Shown: positions 1-7,868 of the stretch, in pieces
Numbering within the stretch: position 1 is the first letter of the stretch
Layout: each line of letters starts with the position of its first letter
Assembly (NCBI GenBank): GCA_030697825.1
Contig: JAUYOW010000331.1
Span: 1-46,801, forward strand
Direction of reading: 5' to 3'
DNA: 46,801 nt
Origin: Gemmatimonadales bacterium
GTDB taxonomy: Bacteria; Gemmatimonadota; Gemmatimonadetes; Gemmatimonadales; JACORV01
Translations under genes and position numbers: made by a program
The notes under the pieces: generated by a model
What the model was told of the DNA's origin: nothing
The model's input: the letters and a program-made list of their open reading frames with translations, nothing else
Databases searched by the model: none

Positions 1-1680
1 GGATGCGGCAAGCAGCGCTTCGCGGGCGGGCGGCGTCAGCGACTGCACGCGCAGCGTGAGGGCGGCGATCACGGCGCCGGGCACGGGGAACGGCAATGGC
101 TGTGCCGTCGTCTCACCGGCCGCGGGCCACAGTGCGGCGCCACCAGAGGCCCCGCCGGCGAGCGCCCGCAGGATCTCCACGACGAACAGGGGGACGCCGT
201 TCGCTTCGCGGCGCAGGCGTCGTACCAGGCGTGCCTGTTCGTCCTCGCCGTACGCCGGCAGCAGCGCCCGGGTGAGCTCGGCGACATCAGCGTCGCCGAG
301 CGGGTTTACTGTGACCTCAACGCCCGCCAGATCGTGGCCGATGCGCGAGCGCAGCGCAGTGACCCCGTCGGGAACGGCGGCATCGGTGCGTGCCGCGAGC
401 AGCACGGTGAGCCGGGCGCGCTCGGCGGCCCGCAGGAGTGCCGGCAGCGCGTCGAGCGAGAGGTGGTCCGCGAGGTGGGCGTCGTCGATCGCGACCATCA
501 CCGGGCCCTCTTCGGCCACCGCGGCGAGCGCTTCGCCCAGGGCGCGGCCAAGGTCCGCCGAACCGGTGGCCGGCCGCGGCTGGGCTCCGGGGTAGCGACG
601 GGCGATCTCCGGCTCCAGCATGGCCAGCACCGCGACCGCGTCCGGTGACGCCGAGGCAAGGCCGGCCGCCCGCGCGAGACCCCGCCGGACCAGCGCGGTA
701 ATGGCGGAGCCCGGGGCATCGGCGTCGGCGCCCACACACGTCATGGCGAGCAGGCGTCCGCCCTCGAGGCGGGCTCGCTCCACTACCTCCCTCAACAGCC
801 GGCTCTTCCCGCAGCCCGGTCCTCCGCCGAGCAGCACCACAGTGACGCGCGGCGAGTCGACCGGCGCGAAGTGGGCGGCAATGGTTGCGAGCAGATGCTC
901 CCGACCGCACAACGGCGGCGTCGCCACCAGCGTGCCGGCGCCGGTCTCCGGCGGAGCGTGATGCCGCACGCCTCCGCGGATACGCTCCGCGACCGCCGCC
1001 AGGTCCGCTGCCGGCTCCGCCGCCTGCTCGGCGCGCAGCCACGACGCGTATGCGTCGAAGCGGCCCAACGCGGCGGGAGCGGCTCCGGCCAGCGTCTCGG
1101 ATAGCATGGCGACCCGCAGCGCCGCCTCGGCGCCCGGATCGGCGCGGAGGACGCGCGACCCGAACTCGAGCGCTTCCCGATGATGTCCTGCCCGCATCAG
1201 CCGGTCCGCTTCCGCGGTGAGCGCGTCCCGGAAACGGGTGCGCCACGCGTTGCGTTCCGCCGCGAGCCAGTCTTCGAAGGGCGATGCATCGGGGATCCCG
1301 AACCCTTCCAGGAACTCGCCGCGCCACAGCGCCGCGAGGCGCCGCGCGTCGCGCGCCGCCAGGGCTTCTTCCGCGTCCATCCAGTCGGCGTGAAGCAACT
1401 CGCGGTCGAGCACGATCGCGGTGCCCTGCGTCTCGAGCGCGGCGTCACCCACCGATCGCCGGATCGCGCCGCACGCCTCGTTCAGGCTGTGACGCGCACG
1501 GGCCTCGTTCTTCTCGGGCCAGAGGAGCCCGATCAGGTGGTCGCGCTGCCGAGTCCCGCCGGGGGAGCGCGCCAGGTAGACGAGCAGCGCGAAGTGTTTT
1601 CGCCACGTCAGCTCGGCCGGGGCGGGCCTGCCGTCCTGGGTAAGCTCGGGCGGCCCGAACGCCACCAGCGAGAGCGTCAT
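1..1680 (-). CDS. BTAD/AAA-type transcriptional regulator, partial
   Basis: A reading frame of 560 codons runs from an ATG at 1680 to the left edge with no stop, so the C-terminus is missing. The N-terminus reads MTLSLVAFGPPELTQDGRPA and resembles the winged-helix DNA-binding domain of SARP-type activators (about residues 1-95). It is followed by an alpha-helical bacterial transcriptional activator domain (about 95-240; for example LWPEKNEARARHSLNEACGA and ARRLAALWRGEFLEGF). A P-loop NTPase module comes next: Walker A GGGPGCGKSR near residue 283 and Walker B VMVAIDDAHL near 393. This order (wHTH-BTAD-AAA) is that of large STAND-like regulators. The gene diverges from the AraC-type regulator at 1755, with a very short shared intergenic stretch. 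The target genes cannot be told from the sequence. Confidence 0.85.
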   Translation of the reverse strand, partial: MTLSLVAFGPPELTQDGRPAPAELTWRKHFALLVYLARSPGGTRQRDHLIGLLWPEKNEARARHSLNEACGAIRRSVGDAALETQGTAIVLDRELLHADWMDAEEALAARDARRLAALWRGEFLEGFGIPDASPFEDWLAAERNAWRTRFRDALTAEADRLMRAGHHREALEFGSRVLRADPGAEAALRVAMLSETLAGAAPAALGRFDAYASWLRAEQAAEPAADLAAVAERIRGGVRHHAPPETGAGTLVATPPLCGREHLLATIAAHFAPVDSPRVTVVLLGGGPGCGKSRLLREVVERARLEGGRLLAMTCVGADADAPGSAITALVRRGLARAAGLASASPDAVAVLAMLEPEIARRYPGAQPRPATGSADLGRALGEALAAVAEEGPVMVAIDDAHLADHLSLDALPALLRAAERARLTVLLAARTDAAVPDGVTALRSRIGHDLAGVEVTVNPLGDADVAELTRALLPAYGEDEQARLVRRLRREANGVPLFVVEILRALAGGASGGAALWPAAGETTAQPLPFPVPGAVIAALTLRVQSLTPPAREALLAAS

Positions 1681-1754
1681 GTCTCCCCCGCGGTGATGCG
1701 GTGGTGATGCTGCCGCGTACCTTGGTTCGCGGATCGCATTTCCCGGAGGCGTGG

Positions 1755-2612
1755 ATGTCGGCAGGTGTCGCGACGGTCGCAACGGTTCTGCTGCCAGAGG
1801 AACGCTCGCGCGTGGAGGCAGCCCTCGAGGGCTCCTACATCACGCTGCACCGGGACTCGATCAACGACGCCACGCGCGAAGTGCGCCGCAATCGGGTGGA
1901 CGCGGTCTTCCTCTCCGTACATCGATGCGGCGAGGTCGATCTGCCCCAGGTCGCGCGGTTCGTGCGCGAGTTCCCCCACGTGCCCGCCGTGGCGCTCATC
2001 TCCCGCAGCGACAATGAAGCCAGCGAGCGGGTCCTGCAACTCGGTGCGCAGGGCGTGCGCGCGGTGGTGGACGTCAGCGCTTCGGCCGGCTGGCACCGCC
2101 TGCGGTCGGTGCTCCGCGAGCCGAGTTCGCCGGTGGTCGCGGCCGTAATGGCGGCGCTCGATCCCGACCTCCGCGACGGGCCGCCCGACTGCCGGCTCTT
2201 CTTCGAGGTGGTGGTGCGCAGCGCTCCGGACATCAGGACGGTCGGGCAACTGTCCGCGGTGCTGGAGGCGGTGCCGAGCTCGCTGATGTCCCGCTTTCAT
2301 CGCGCCCAGCTGCCCTCACCCAAGGTGTACCTGGCGCACGCCCGGCTGCTCCATGCCGCGCACCTCTTCAATGGCGGGGGCCTCAGCATCTCGGACGTCG
2401 CGCACCGGCTCGACTACTCGTCGCCGCAGAGCTTCGGCCGCCACCTGCGGGCCCTCCTCGGCATGACGGCCGGTGAGTTCCGGACCCGCTTCCCGTTCGA
2501 GGCCGCCGTCCGACGCTTCCGCGCTTCATTCGTCACCCCGTTCCGGGACCGGTTGCTCGCGTTCCATCCATTGGGAACGTGGCCCGGGGATCACGGACAA
2601 TCCGCGGCGTGA
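1755..2612 (+). CDS. AraC-family regulator with receiver-like N-terminal domain
   Basis: 285 residues from the ATG at 1755, chosen because GGAGG lies at 1745-1749, five bases upstream; an in-frame ATG at 1701 would add 18 residues without such a site. The C-terminal third (about residues 180-250) is an AraC-type helix-turn-helix: ISDVAHRLDYSSPQSFGRHL followed by LLGMTAGEFR. The first 120 residues alternate strands and helices like a response-regulator receiver (VATVATVLLPEE, VDAVFLSVHR, VPAVALISRS), but the position where the phosphoacceptor Asp is expected holds Ser (FLSVHR). It may be a phosphorylation-independent receiver-like domain. The domain assignment at the N-terminus is inference; the HTH is clear. 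It diverges from the BTAD regulator and converges on the chemotaxis receptor gene 30 bases away. Confidence 0.8.
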   Translation: MSAGVATVATVLLPEERSRVEAALEGSYITLHRDSINDATREVRRNRVDAVFLSVHRCGEVDLPQVARFVREFPHVPAVALISRSDNEASERVLQLGAQGVRAVVDVSASAGWHRLRSVLREPSSPVVAAVMAALDPDLRDGPPDCRLFFEVVVRSAPDIRTVGQLSAVLEAVPSSLMSRFHRAQLPSPKVYLAHARLLHAAHLFNGGGLSISDVAHRLDYSSPQSFGRHLRALLGMTAGEFRTRFPFEAAVRRFRASFVTPFRDRLLAFHPLGTWPGDHGQSAA

Positions 2613-2642
2613 GCGGCCGTCCCGGCGGGGTGATCTCGTCGA

Positions 2643-4313
2643 TCAGGGGCGCAGCACGGCGGCGTATTCCGCCGTGTCGTGCCCGCGTCCGAGAATCGAG
2701 AACCGCACCACCGATCCCCTAAGGCGCTCCGACACCTCCGACAGCTGCTGCGACATCGTGGCGAGGCGCTGCAGGGAGACGTGCTGCTCGGTGGCGGAGC
2801 CCGCGGCCTCGGCCGCCGCCTGGGCCGACGTAGCGGCGAGCGCTTCCACCCGCTCCATCGCCTGGAGAAGCACCGTCATCCCCTCGGCTTGCTGGTGCGA
2901 AGTAGAAGCTGTCTGATCGACCAGCGCGGACAGGGACGCGATGCCGGCCAACACTTCGCGCTGAGCCTCGTCGGCCTGCTCGGCCACAACGCCGACGTCG
3001 CGGACCCTCGTCTCGCCCGCCTCCATCGTGTCCACCGCAGCCGTGACTCCCTCGCGGACCTCGTCGATCGTGCCAGCCACTTCCCTGGCGGCGCGCGCTG
3101 CCTCCTCGGCGAGCTTCCGCACCTCGGCGGCGACCACGGCGAAGCCGCGCCCGTGCTCGCCGGCACGGGCCGCCTCGATCGCCGCGTTGAGCGCGAGCAG
3201 GTTGGTCTGGCGGGCGATCCTGGAGATCGTCTTGGCGAGCCCACCGATCCGCTCCGAGAGCGGCGCCAGCGCCGAGACAGCTGCGCCACCTCGGCGCACC
3301 TCGTCGCCGATTGACACGAGCGTCGTGCCCGCGCGGCCGATCCGCTCTCGGCTCGCTTCCGCGGCCCCTACCAGCGCGCGCGCCTGCTCCGCCATGCGGG
3401 CTGCGCGCTCGTTAAGCGCGGCGGCGTCCGCGGTCGTCCGTTCGGTCCGCGCGCCGCTCGCGGCCGCGATGGACTTCTGGTCGCGCAACTGCGCGGCGAG
3501 GCGCGCGGCGCTCCCGCCCACCGATGCGCTCGACCGGCCCAGGTCGTCCGCGGAAGACGCCAGCACGTCGGAGTACGCCGCGACCTCGTCCGCTTCCCGC
3601 TGCACGCTGGAGATCGTCTCGGCGGTGCTGGCGAGCATCCGATTGAACGACCTTTCCAGCATCCCTAGTTCGTCGGCGGCGGTCGCCGCGGCGCGGACCG
3701 CCAGGTCCCCCTGCTCTGCTTCCTCCATGGTGCGCCGCATGGCGCGCAGCCGCTGCGCCAGCATCGCCGGCGCGCGGGACAGCACCAGCGTCACGACGAC
3801 GATCAGGATCGCGTCGAGATACGCCCCGGCCGGCAGGTCGAGAACCGTGACGATCCCCGTAGGCGGCTCGTACCAGCGCGCGTGCAGCACCCGAGCCGCG
3901 ACGTACCCGGCACCGGCCCCGGTCGCCAGCCAGGTGGTTGAGCGGCGGTTCCACTGGACCGCGTACGGGGCGATCGCCGGGAGGTAGAAGAACGCAACGC
4001 CCCACTTGCCGGAGAGGAGCACGGCGAGCGAGACGAGAACGACGTCGAGACCCGCGGCGGCCGGGAGGGCCGGGCGGCGCAGCCACCGCACTTTGGAGGA
4101 GAGCATGATCGCGGTGTTCAGCGCCAGCGCGAGAGCGGTAGCGAAGAAGATCGTGCGGAACGAAGCATCGACGAGATTGGCCGGGCCCAGGATCAGGAGC
4201 ACCAGCGCGGCCAGCGGGATGCCCCACCAGCGGCGCCGACAGCTCCGGCTGATGGCGCTCTCGTCGGGCGGCGACGGCGGAGCGCGCATTGCGGACTGCG
4301 ACGGCCGAGTCAC
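2643..4313 (-). CDS. methyl-accepting chemotaxis protein with polytopic membrane domain
   Basis: 556 residues from a GTG at 4313 whose GTGA overlaps the pyrE stop; an ATG at 4289 is an alternative. The N-terminal half has about six hydrophobic segments (residues ~25-200), among them [17 protein letters not shown] and [18 protein letters not shown], with little periplasmic sequence. A HAMP-like segment follows ([20 protein letters not shown], then [14 protein letters not shown]). The long coiled-coil signalling domain carries the conserved hairpin tip [20 protein letters not shown] and [18 protein letters not shown]. It would relay a signal sensed in or near the membrane to CheA/CheW; no che genes lie in the window. 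It is last in the leftward kinase-pyrE-MCP operon. The lack of an extracytoplasmic ligand domain suggests sensing within the bilayer or of energy state, which is inference. Confidence 0.92.
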   Translation of the reverse strand: MTRPSQSAMRAPPSPPDESAISRSCRRRWWGIPLAALVLLILGPANLVDASFRTIFFATALALALNTAIMLSSKVRWLRRPALPAAAGLDVVLVSLAVLLSGKWGVAFFYLPAIAPYAVQWNRRSTTWLATGAGAGYVAARVLHARWYEPPTGIVTVLDLPAGAYLDAILIVVVTLVLSRAPAMLAQRLRAMRRTMEEAEQGDLAVRAAATAADELGMLERSFNRMLASTAETISSVQREADEVAAYSDVLASSADDLGRSSASVGGSAARLAAQLRDQKSIAAASGARTERTTADAAALNERAARMAEQARALVGAAEASRERIGRAGTTLVSIGDEVRRGGAAVSALAPLSERIGGLAKTISRIARQTNLLALNAAIEAARAGEHGRGFAVVAAEVRKLAEEAARAAREVAGTIDEVREGVTAAVDTMEAGETRVRDVGVVAEQADEAQREVLAGIASLSALVDQTASTSHQQAEGMTVLLQAMERVEALAATSAQAAAEAAGSATEQHVSLQRLATMSQQLSEVSERLRGSVVRFSILGRGHDTAEYAAVLRP

Positions 4314-4879
4314 GACCGGGAGACGAGCTCGCCCAGCGAGACGAGCGCATGCACGGGAAGCCCGTCGCCGGCGATCGCGTCGCGGCCACCCTCGTCGCGA
4401 TCCACCACGGCGAGGACACCCACGACCGTGCCGCCTTCCTCGCGCACCGCGCGAACCGCCTCGAGGGCCGAGCCTCCGGTCGTGATCACGTCCTCGACGA
4501 CCACAACCCGTGCTCCCTCGGTGAAGCAGCCCTCGATCCGGCGCCCGGCGCCGTGGGTCTTCACCGTTTTTCGCACGGTGAACCCGTGGATTTCGGGTGG
4601 GTCGGCATGGGAGGCCATGGCGATGGCGTAGGCGACGGGATCGGCGCCCATCGTCATGCCGCCGACGGCGTCCGCCACCCAACCCAGGGCGCGCACCGCG
4701 GCAAGTCCGAGCCCGCCGATGAGCGCGAGGCCTTCGGCGTGCATGGTGGTGCGGCGGCAATCGACATAGTGGCTGGAGCGGCGACCGGACGCGAGGACGA
4801 AGTCACCGTGTAACACCGAGCGGTCGCGCAGCAAGGAGATCAAGCGGTCTCGCCCGAGGGCGCCGGCGGCGCGTCCCAT
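4310..4879 (-). CDS. pyrE: orotate phosphoribosyltransferase
   Basis: 189 residues. It catalyses orotate + PRPP to orotidine 5'-monophosphate in pyrimidine biosynthesis, in the cytosol. The PRPP-binding motif [13 protein letters not shown] is intact near residues 124-136, and [15 protein letters not shown] near residue 31 matches the N-terminal substrate region of the family (typical length 180-220). [18 protein letters not shown] is the flexible catalytic loop region. It lies four bases after the kinase stop, and its stop codon overlaps the GTG of the chemotaxis receptor, so all three are probably co-transcribed. No other pyrimidine gene is nearby. The pairing with a kinase and a receptor is not one I recognise. 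Confidence 0.93.
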   Translation of the reverse strand: MGRAAGALGRDRLISLLRDRSVLHGDFVLASGRRSSHYVDCRRTTMHAEGLALIGGLGLAAVRALGWVADAVGGMTMGADPVAYAIAMASHADPPEIHGFTVRKTVKTHGAGRRIEGCFTEGARVVVVEDVITTGGSALEAVRAVREEGGTVVGVLAVVDRDEGGRDAIAGDGLPVHALVSLGELVSRS

Positions 4880-4883
4880 CGTC

Positions 4884-5795
4884 TCAGCGGCTGCCGCCGA
4901 ACATCCCCTTCAGCGACCCGAGCAGTCCGCCCCTGCCGGCGGCCGGCGGCTGGGTCGCGGCGGCCGAGAAATCGTTCGCGAACTCGAGGACCGAAGGCTG
5001 ACGTTTCTGCGGCTCGCGCTGGAGGCCGCGCATGACGACGTCCTCGACCGCGCGCGGGAAGACGAGGTCGCGCCGTGCCGTGCCAAGCGCGACGGGCGGC
5101 TGCGTCAGGAGTTGGTGGAATAGCTCACGCGGGGACTTGGCGACGTACGGCAAGTACGTGGTGAGCAGGAAGTAGGCGATCGTCGCCAGGGAGTAGATAT
5201 CGGCGGACTCGCCCACCAACTCGCCGGAGAGTGCTTCGGGCGCCACGTATTGCAGCGTACCTACGAAGAAGCCGGTCCGGGTGAGCCGCTCCTCGGGCTT
5301 GAGCTCCGCGTCCCTGGCGATTCCGAAGTCGAGCAGGCGCGCCCGCTGCGTGCGCGGGTCGTAGATGACGTTCTCCGGCTTGAGGTCGCGGTGGATGATC
5401 CCCGCGGCGTGGGCCGCCTGGAGCGCCTCGCCGATCTGCTGCACGATCGTGGCCGCGAGCGGCAGGGCGAGCGGACCGGAGCGGCGCACGAATCTCGCGA
5501 GGATCTCCCCGTCCGCCCACTCGAGCGCGAGGTAGTGCAGCCCGCCGTCCGCCTCGCCGAAGTCGTACGTCTGCACCACGCCCGCGTGCTTGACGCGCGC
5601 GCCGTACGCGGCCTCGCGCAGGAACCGCTGCACCGCGGTGCGGTCGGCGCGGAGCTTGGCCCGCAGCAGCTTCACGGCGCAGACTCCGCGCTCGGCGTGC
5701 TGGGCCCGGTACACCGTGGCCGTGCCACCCTCGCCGACGCGTTCCAGCAGGCTGTAGCCGGCGACCGACGCTCCGGTGAGATCTTCGGATTGCAT
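4884..5795 (-). CDS. Hanks-type serine/threonine protein kinase
   Basis: 303 residues from the ATG at 5795 (MQSEDLTGASVAGYSLLERV). The glycine loop GEGGTATVY, catalytic Lys in AVKLLRA (residue 42), catalytic loop HRDLKPENV, DFGIA in place of DFG and the P+1/APE region GTLQYVAPEAL are all present, so it should be an active kinase. The C-terminus after the kinase fold is a short tail (GGLLGSLKGMFGGSR) with no transmembrane segment or PASTA repeats, so it should be soluble. A promoter-like pair lies just upstream (5807-5835) and would place the transcript start only about five bases before the ATG. It is first in the operon with pyrE and the chemotaxis receptor; substrates are unknown. Confidence 0.93.
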   Translation of the reverse strand: MQSEDLTGASVAGYSLLERVGEGGTATVYRAQHAERGVCAVKLLRAKLRADRTAVQRFLREAAYGARVKHAGVVQTYDFGEADGGLHYLALEWADGEILARFVRRSGPLALPLAATIVQQIGEALQAAHAAGIIHRDLKPENVIYDPRTQRARLLDFGIARDAELKPEERLTRTGFFVGTLQYVAPEALSGELVGESADIYSLATIAYFLLTTYLPYVAKSPRELFHQLLTQPPVALGTARRDLVFPRAVEDVVMRGLQREPQKRQPSVLEFANDFSAAATQPPAAGRGGLLGSLKGMFGGSR

Positions 5796-5806
5796 GGAGA
5801 TTGGCG

Positions 5807-5835
5807 AATGTACCGTGGGGCGGCGGACGCGGCAA
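5807..5835 (-). promoter_or_regulatory. promoter for the kinase-pyrE-MCP operon
   Basis: On the minus strand TTGCCG (5835-5830) is separated by 17 bases from TACATT (5812-5807). The kinase ATG is 11 bases after the -10 box, so the leader would be about five bases and no Shine-Dalgarno sequence is seen. It stands back to back with the promoter at 5855-5884. Confidence 0.5.
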
Positions 5836-5854
5836 GTGAAGGCGGGATAGCGCC

Positions 5855-5884
5855 TTGACTCCACCGACCGCGCGTCCGTAGCTT
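5855..5884 (+). promoter_or_regulatory. promoter for the GWxTD-polA operon
   Basis: TTGACT (5855-5860), an 18-base spacer and TAGCTT (5879-5884) lie four bases before the GTG at 5889. The predicted start of transcription coincides with the start codon, so the mRNA may be leaderless. Confidence 0.45.
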
Positions 5885-5888
5885 GCCC

Positions 5889-7286
5889 GTGGTTCCCCGC
5901 CTCCCCTCGTCGCCCGAGGCTCGCACGCGCCGGTTCGTTGAACGTCTCATCGTCGGGCTGCCGTTGGCAGCACTCGCCGCATGCGGCTCGTGGCAACGCG
6001 TCGGCACGCCCGAGCCTGCCACTGCCCCGCCGGAGCGGCTTCCGGCGGTCTTCGACCCCTCGACCGTTTACCGGCAGATGGGACTCATGGTCGACGCCGG
6101 CCCGATCCCGTTCATCGGCACGGTGAAGGTGCTGGCCGGCCCGCCGCCGGACTCGCTGATGGCGGTCGTCGCGCTCTCGCTCCATAACCGCGGGCTCAGC
6201 TTCCGTCGTGACGGCGACGCCTTCCTCGCCGAGTACCGCGTCGAGCTGGTCTTCCGGCAGGGCACGGCGATCGCCCGGCAGGTCACCCGCGACGAGCGCA
6301 TCCGCGTGAGCACCTTCCGCGAGACCCAGCGTTCCGACGAAAGCGTCATTTTTCAGCAATTCGTGCCACTGGTGGCCGGGCAATACGGGCTCACGGTCAC
6401 CGTGCGCGACCGCAACGGCCCTAATTCCAGCCACTTCGAGCAGTTGCTGTCGGTGACTCAACTCAGCACGCCGGCAGTCACGTCGCCTATCGCGATCTAC
6501 GAGGGGCGGCCGCGGACCGCCATCTCCGCGTCCCCCGACCTGGTGGCGAATCCGCGCAGCACGGCCGAGTACGGCACCGACTCGCTCCGCTTCTATCTGG
6601 AATCCTACCGCCTGCCTGCGGGGACCGCGATCGTCCTTTCCGCACTCGACGCCGGGGGCCGGGTCGCGTGGCTGGACAGCGCCTGGATCGATGCGGCCAT
6701 CCCGCTCATCGGGCTGGTCTTCACGGTGCCGCCGGCCCGGCTCTCGATCGGGCGCTACGACCTCCGGGTCGCACTGGGCGGCAACGTCCTCTCGACCACG
6801 CCGTTCCTAGTGTCGTTCTCGGACCGGTGGGTGCTGTCGAACCTAGAGGACGTGATCTCGCTCCTCCGGTACTTCACCTCCCCCGACACATTGCGCTCGC
6901 TCGCAGAGGCCCCGCCGGAAGAGCGCGGTGCGGCCTGGCAGAGATTCTGGCGGGCGAGCGACCCGAATCCGGCCACTCCGGAGAACGAAGCGCTGGATCA
7001 GTACTTCGCGCGGGTGCAGTCGGCCAACGAGCAATTCCGCGAGGAAGGGCTGCCAGGCTGGCTCACGGATCGCGGCGAAGTCTTCATCTCCCTGGGCGAG
7101 CCCGACGATGTCGTGGACCGGCGGTCAGAGCTTCAAGGCCGCTCGCGGGTCGTCTACTGGGTGTACAACGAGTATCGGCTCACCTTGAGCTTCATCGACG
7201 ACACGGGCTTTGGGCGCTACCGGCTCGATCCCCGCTCGCGGTCGGAGTATCTCCGCGTCCTCAACCGCGTCCGCCGCGCGACGTGA
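5889..7286 (+). CDS. GWxTD domain-containing lipoprotein
   Basis: 465 residues from the GTG at 5889 (a TTG two codons earlier is the only alternative). A signal peptide ends in the lipobox LAALAAC, with the lipidated Cys near residue 32, so it is predicted to be membrane-anchored on the periplasmic side. Residues ~40-300 are beta-rich with no family I can name. The C-terminal domain (about 340-460) has the defining GWLTDRGEVFISLGEPDDV followed by the aromatic VVYWVYNEYRLTLSFID. The function of GWxTD domains is not established. It is the first gene of a rightward operon, overlaps the next gene by four bases and stands ahead of polA. Confidence 0.85.
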   Translation: MVPRLPSSPEARTRRFVERLIVGLPLAALAACGSWQRVGTPEPATAPPERLPAVFDPSTVYRQMGLMVDAGPIPFIGTVKVLAGPPPDSLMAVVALSLHNRGLSFRRDGDAFLAEYRVELVFRQGTAIARQVTRDERIRVSTFRETQRSDESVIFQQFVPLVAGQYGLTVTVRDRNGPNSSHFEQLLSVTQLSTPAVTSPIAIYEGRPRTAISASPDLVANPRSTAEYGTDSLRFYLESYRLPAGTAIVLSALDAGGRVAWLDSAWIDAAIPLIGLVFTVPPARLSIGRYDLRVALGGNVLSTTPFLVSFSDRWVLSNLEDVISLLRYFTSPDTLRSLAEAPPEERGAAWQRFWRASDPNPATPENEALDQYFARVQSANEQFREEGLPGWLTDRGEVFISLGEPDDVVDRRSELQGRSRVVYWVYNEYRLTLSFIDDTGFGRYRLDPRSRSEYLRVLNRVRRAT

Positions 7287-7849
7287 CCGGCCCCGCGCGG
7301 CGCGAAATCCGGCGCCGCGTTCTCCATCTCGCTTCGGGGAGCCTCGGTCTCGCGGCGCCGCTCCTGCCGGCGCGCTTGGCCGGCTTCGCCTTCCTCGCGC
7401 TGGTCGTGCTCGCCGCGGGGCTCGAGTTCGCGCGCCTCAGGCTGCCTTGGGCACGGTCCGTCATGGAGCGGGTCGCGGGCCCGCTGTTCCGTCCGGCGGA
7501 AGCCGGCCGAGTCAGCGGCGCATTCACGCTCGCGTTGGGGTTCACCCTGACCTGGTGGCTCTTCCTCCCGGGCATCGCCGCGTCCGCCATCGTCGTCGCG
7601 GCGGTCGCCGACCCTGCCGGAGCGCTCGTGGGCAACCGCTTCGCTCCGAATGCCGGCCGCAAGACGATCATCGGCTCCGCCGCTGTGCTCGTCGCCGCCG
7701 CGCTGGTCCTGTTCGCGATGCGAGTCTCCCCCGTGCCTGCCTTCGCTGCTGCCGTCGCCGCGGCGCTGGCCGAACGCGCGCCCTGGCCCGCATCGGACAA
7801 CCTCTGCGTTCCGTTGCTCACCGCCGCCGCGCTCGCGCTCACCACGTGA
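7283..7849 (+). CDS. CTP-dependent polyprenol/phytol kinase-like membrane protein
   Basis: 188 residues from a GTG at 7283 overlapping the preceding TGA. It is almost entirely hydrophobic, with about six membrane segments. Three signatures fit the dolichol kinase/phytol kinase/diacylglycerol kinase (CTP) family: RRRVLHLASGSLGL at the N-terminus, DPAGALVGNRF followed by KTIIGSAAVL in the middle, and AERAPWPASDNLCVPLL at the end. The family phosphorylates isoprenoid alcohols or lipids using CTP on the cytoplasmic membrane. The exact substrate cannot be assigned; phosphatidate cytidylyltransferase-like proteins share some of the motifs. It is 19 bases ahead of polA. Confidence 0.7.
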   Translation: MTGPARREIRRRVLHLASGSLGLAAPLLPARLAGFAFLALVVLAAGLEFARLRLPWARSVMERVAGPLFRPAEAGRVSGAFTLALGFTLTWWLFLPGIAASAIVVAAVADPAGALVGNRFAPNAGRKTIIGSAAVLVAAALVLFAMRVSPVPAFAAAVAAALAERAPWPASDNLCVPLLTAAALALTT

Positions 7850-7868
7850 TGGATCGCCGGGGTCGTCC

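Noticed and set aside
4314-4760. In-frame upstream extension of the chemoreceptor through pyrE
   Set aside because: The stretch is out-of-frame translation of pyrE and has low-complexity Arg/Gly sequence; the receptor starts at 4313 or 4289.
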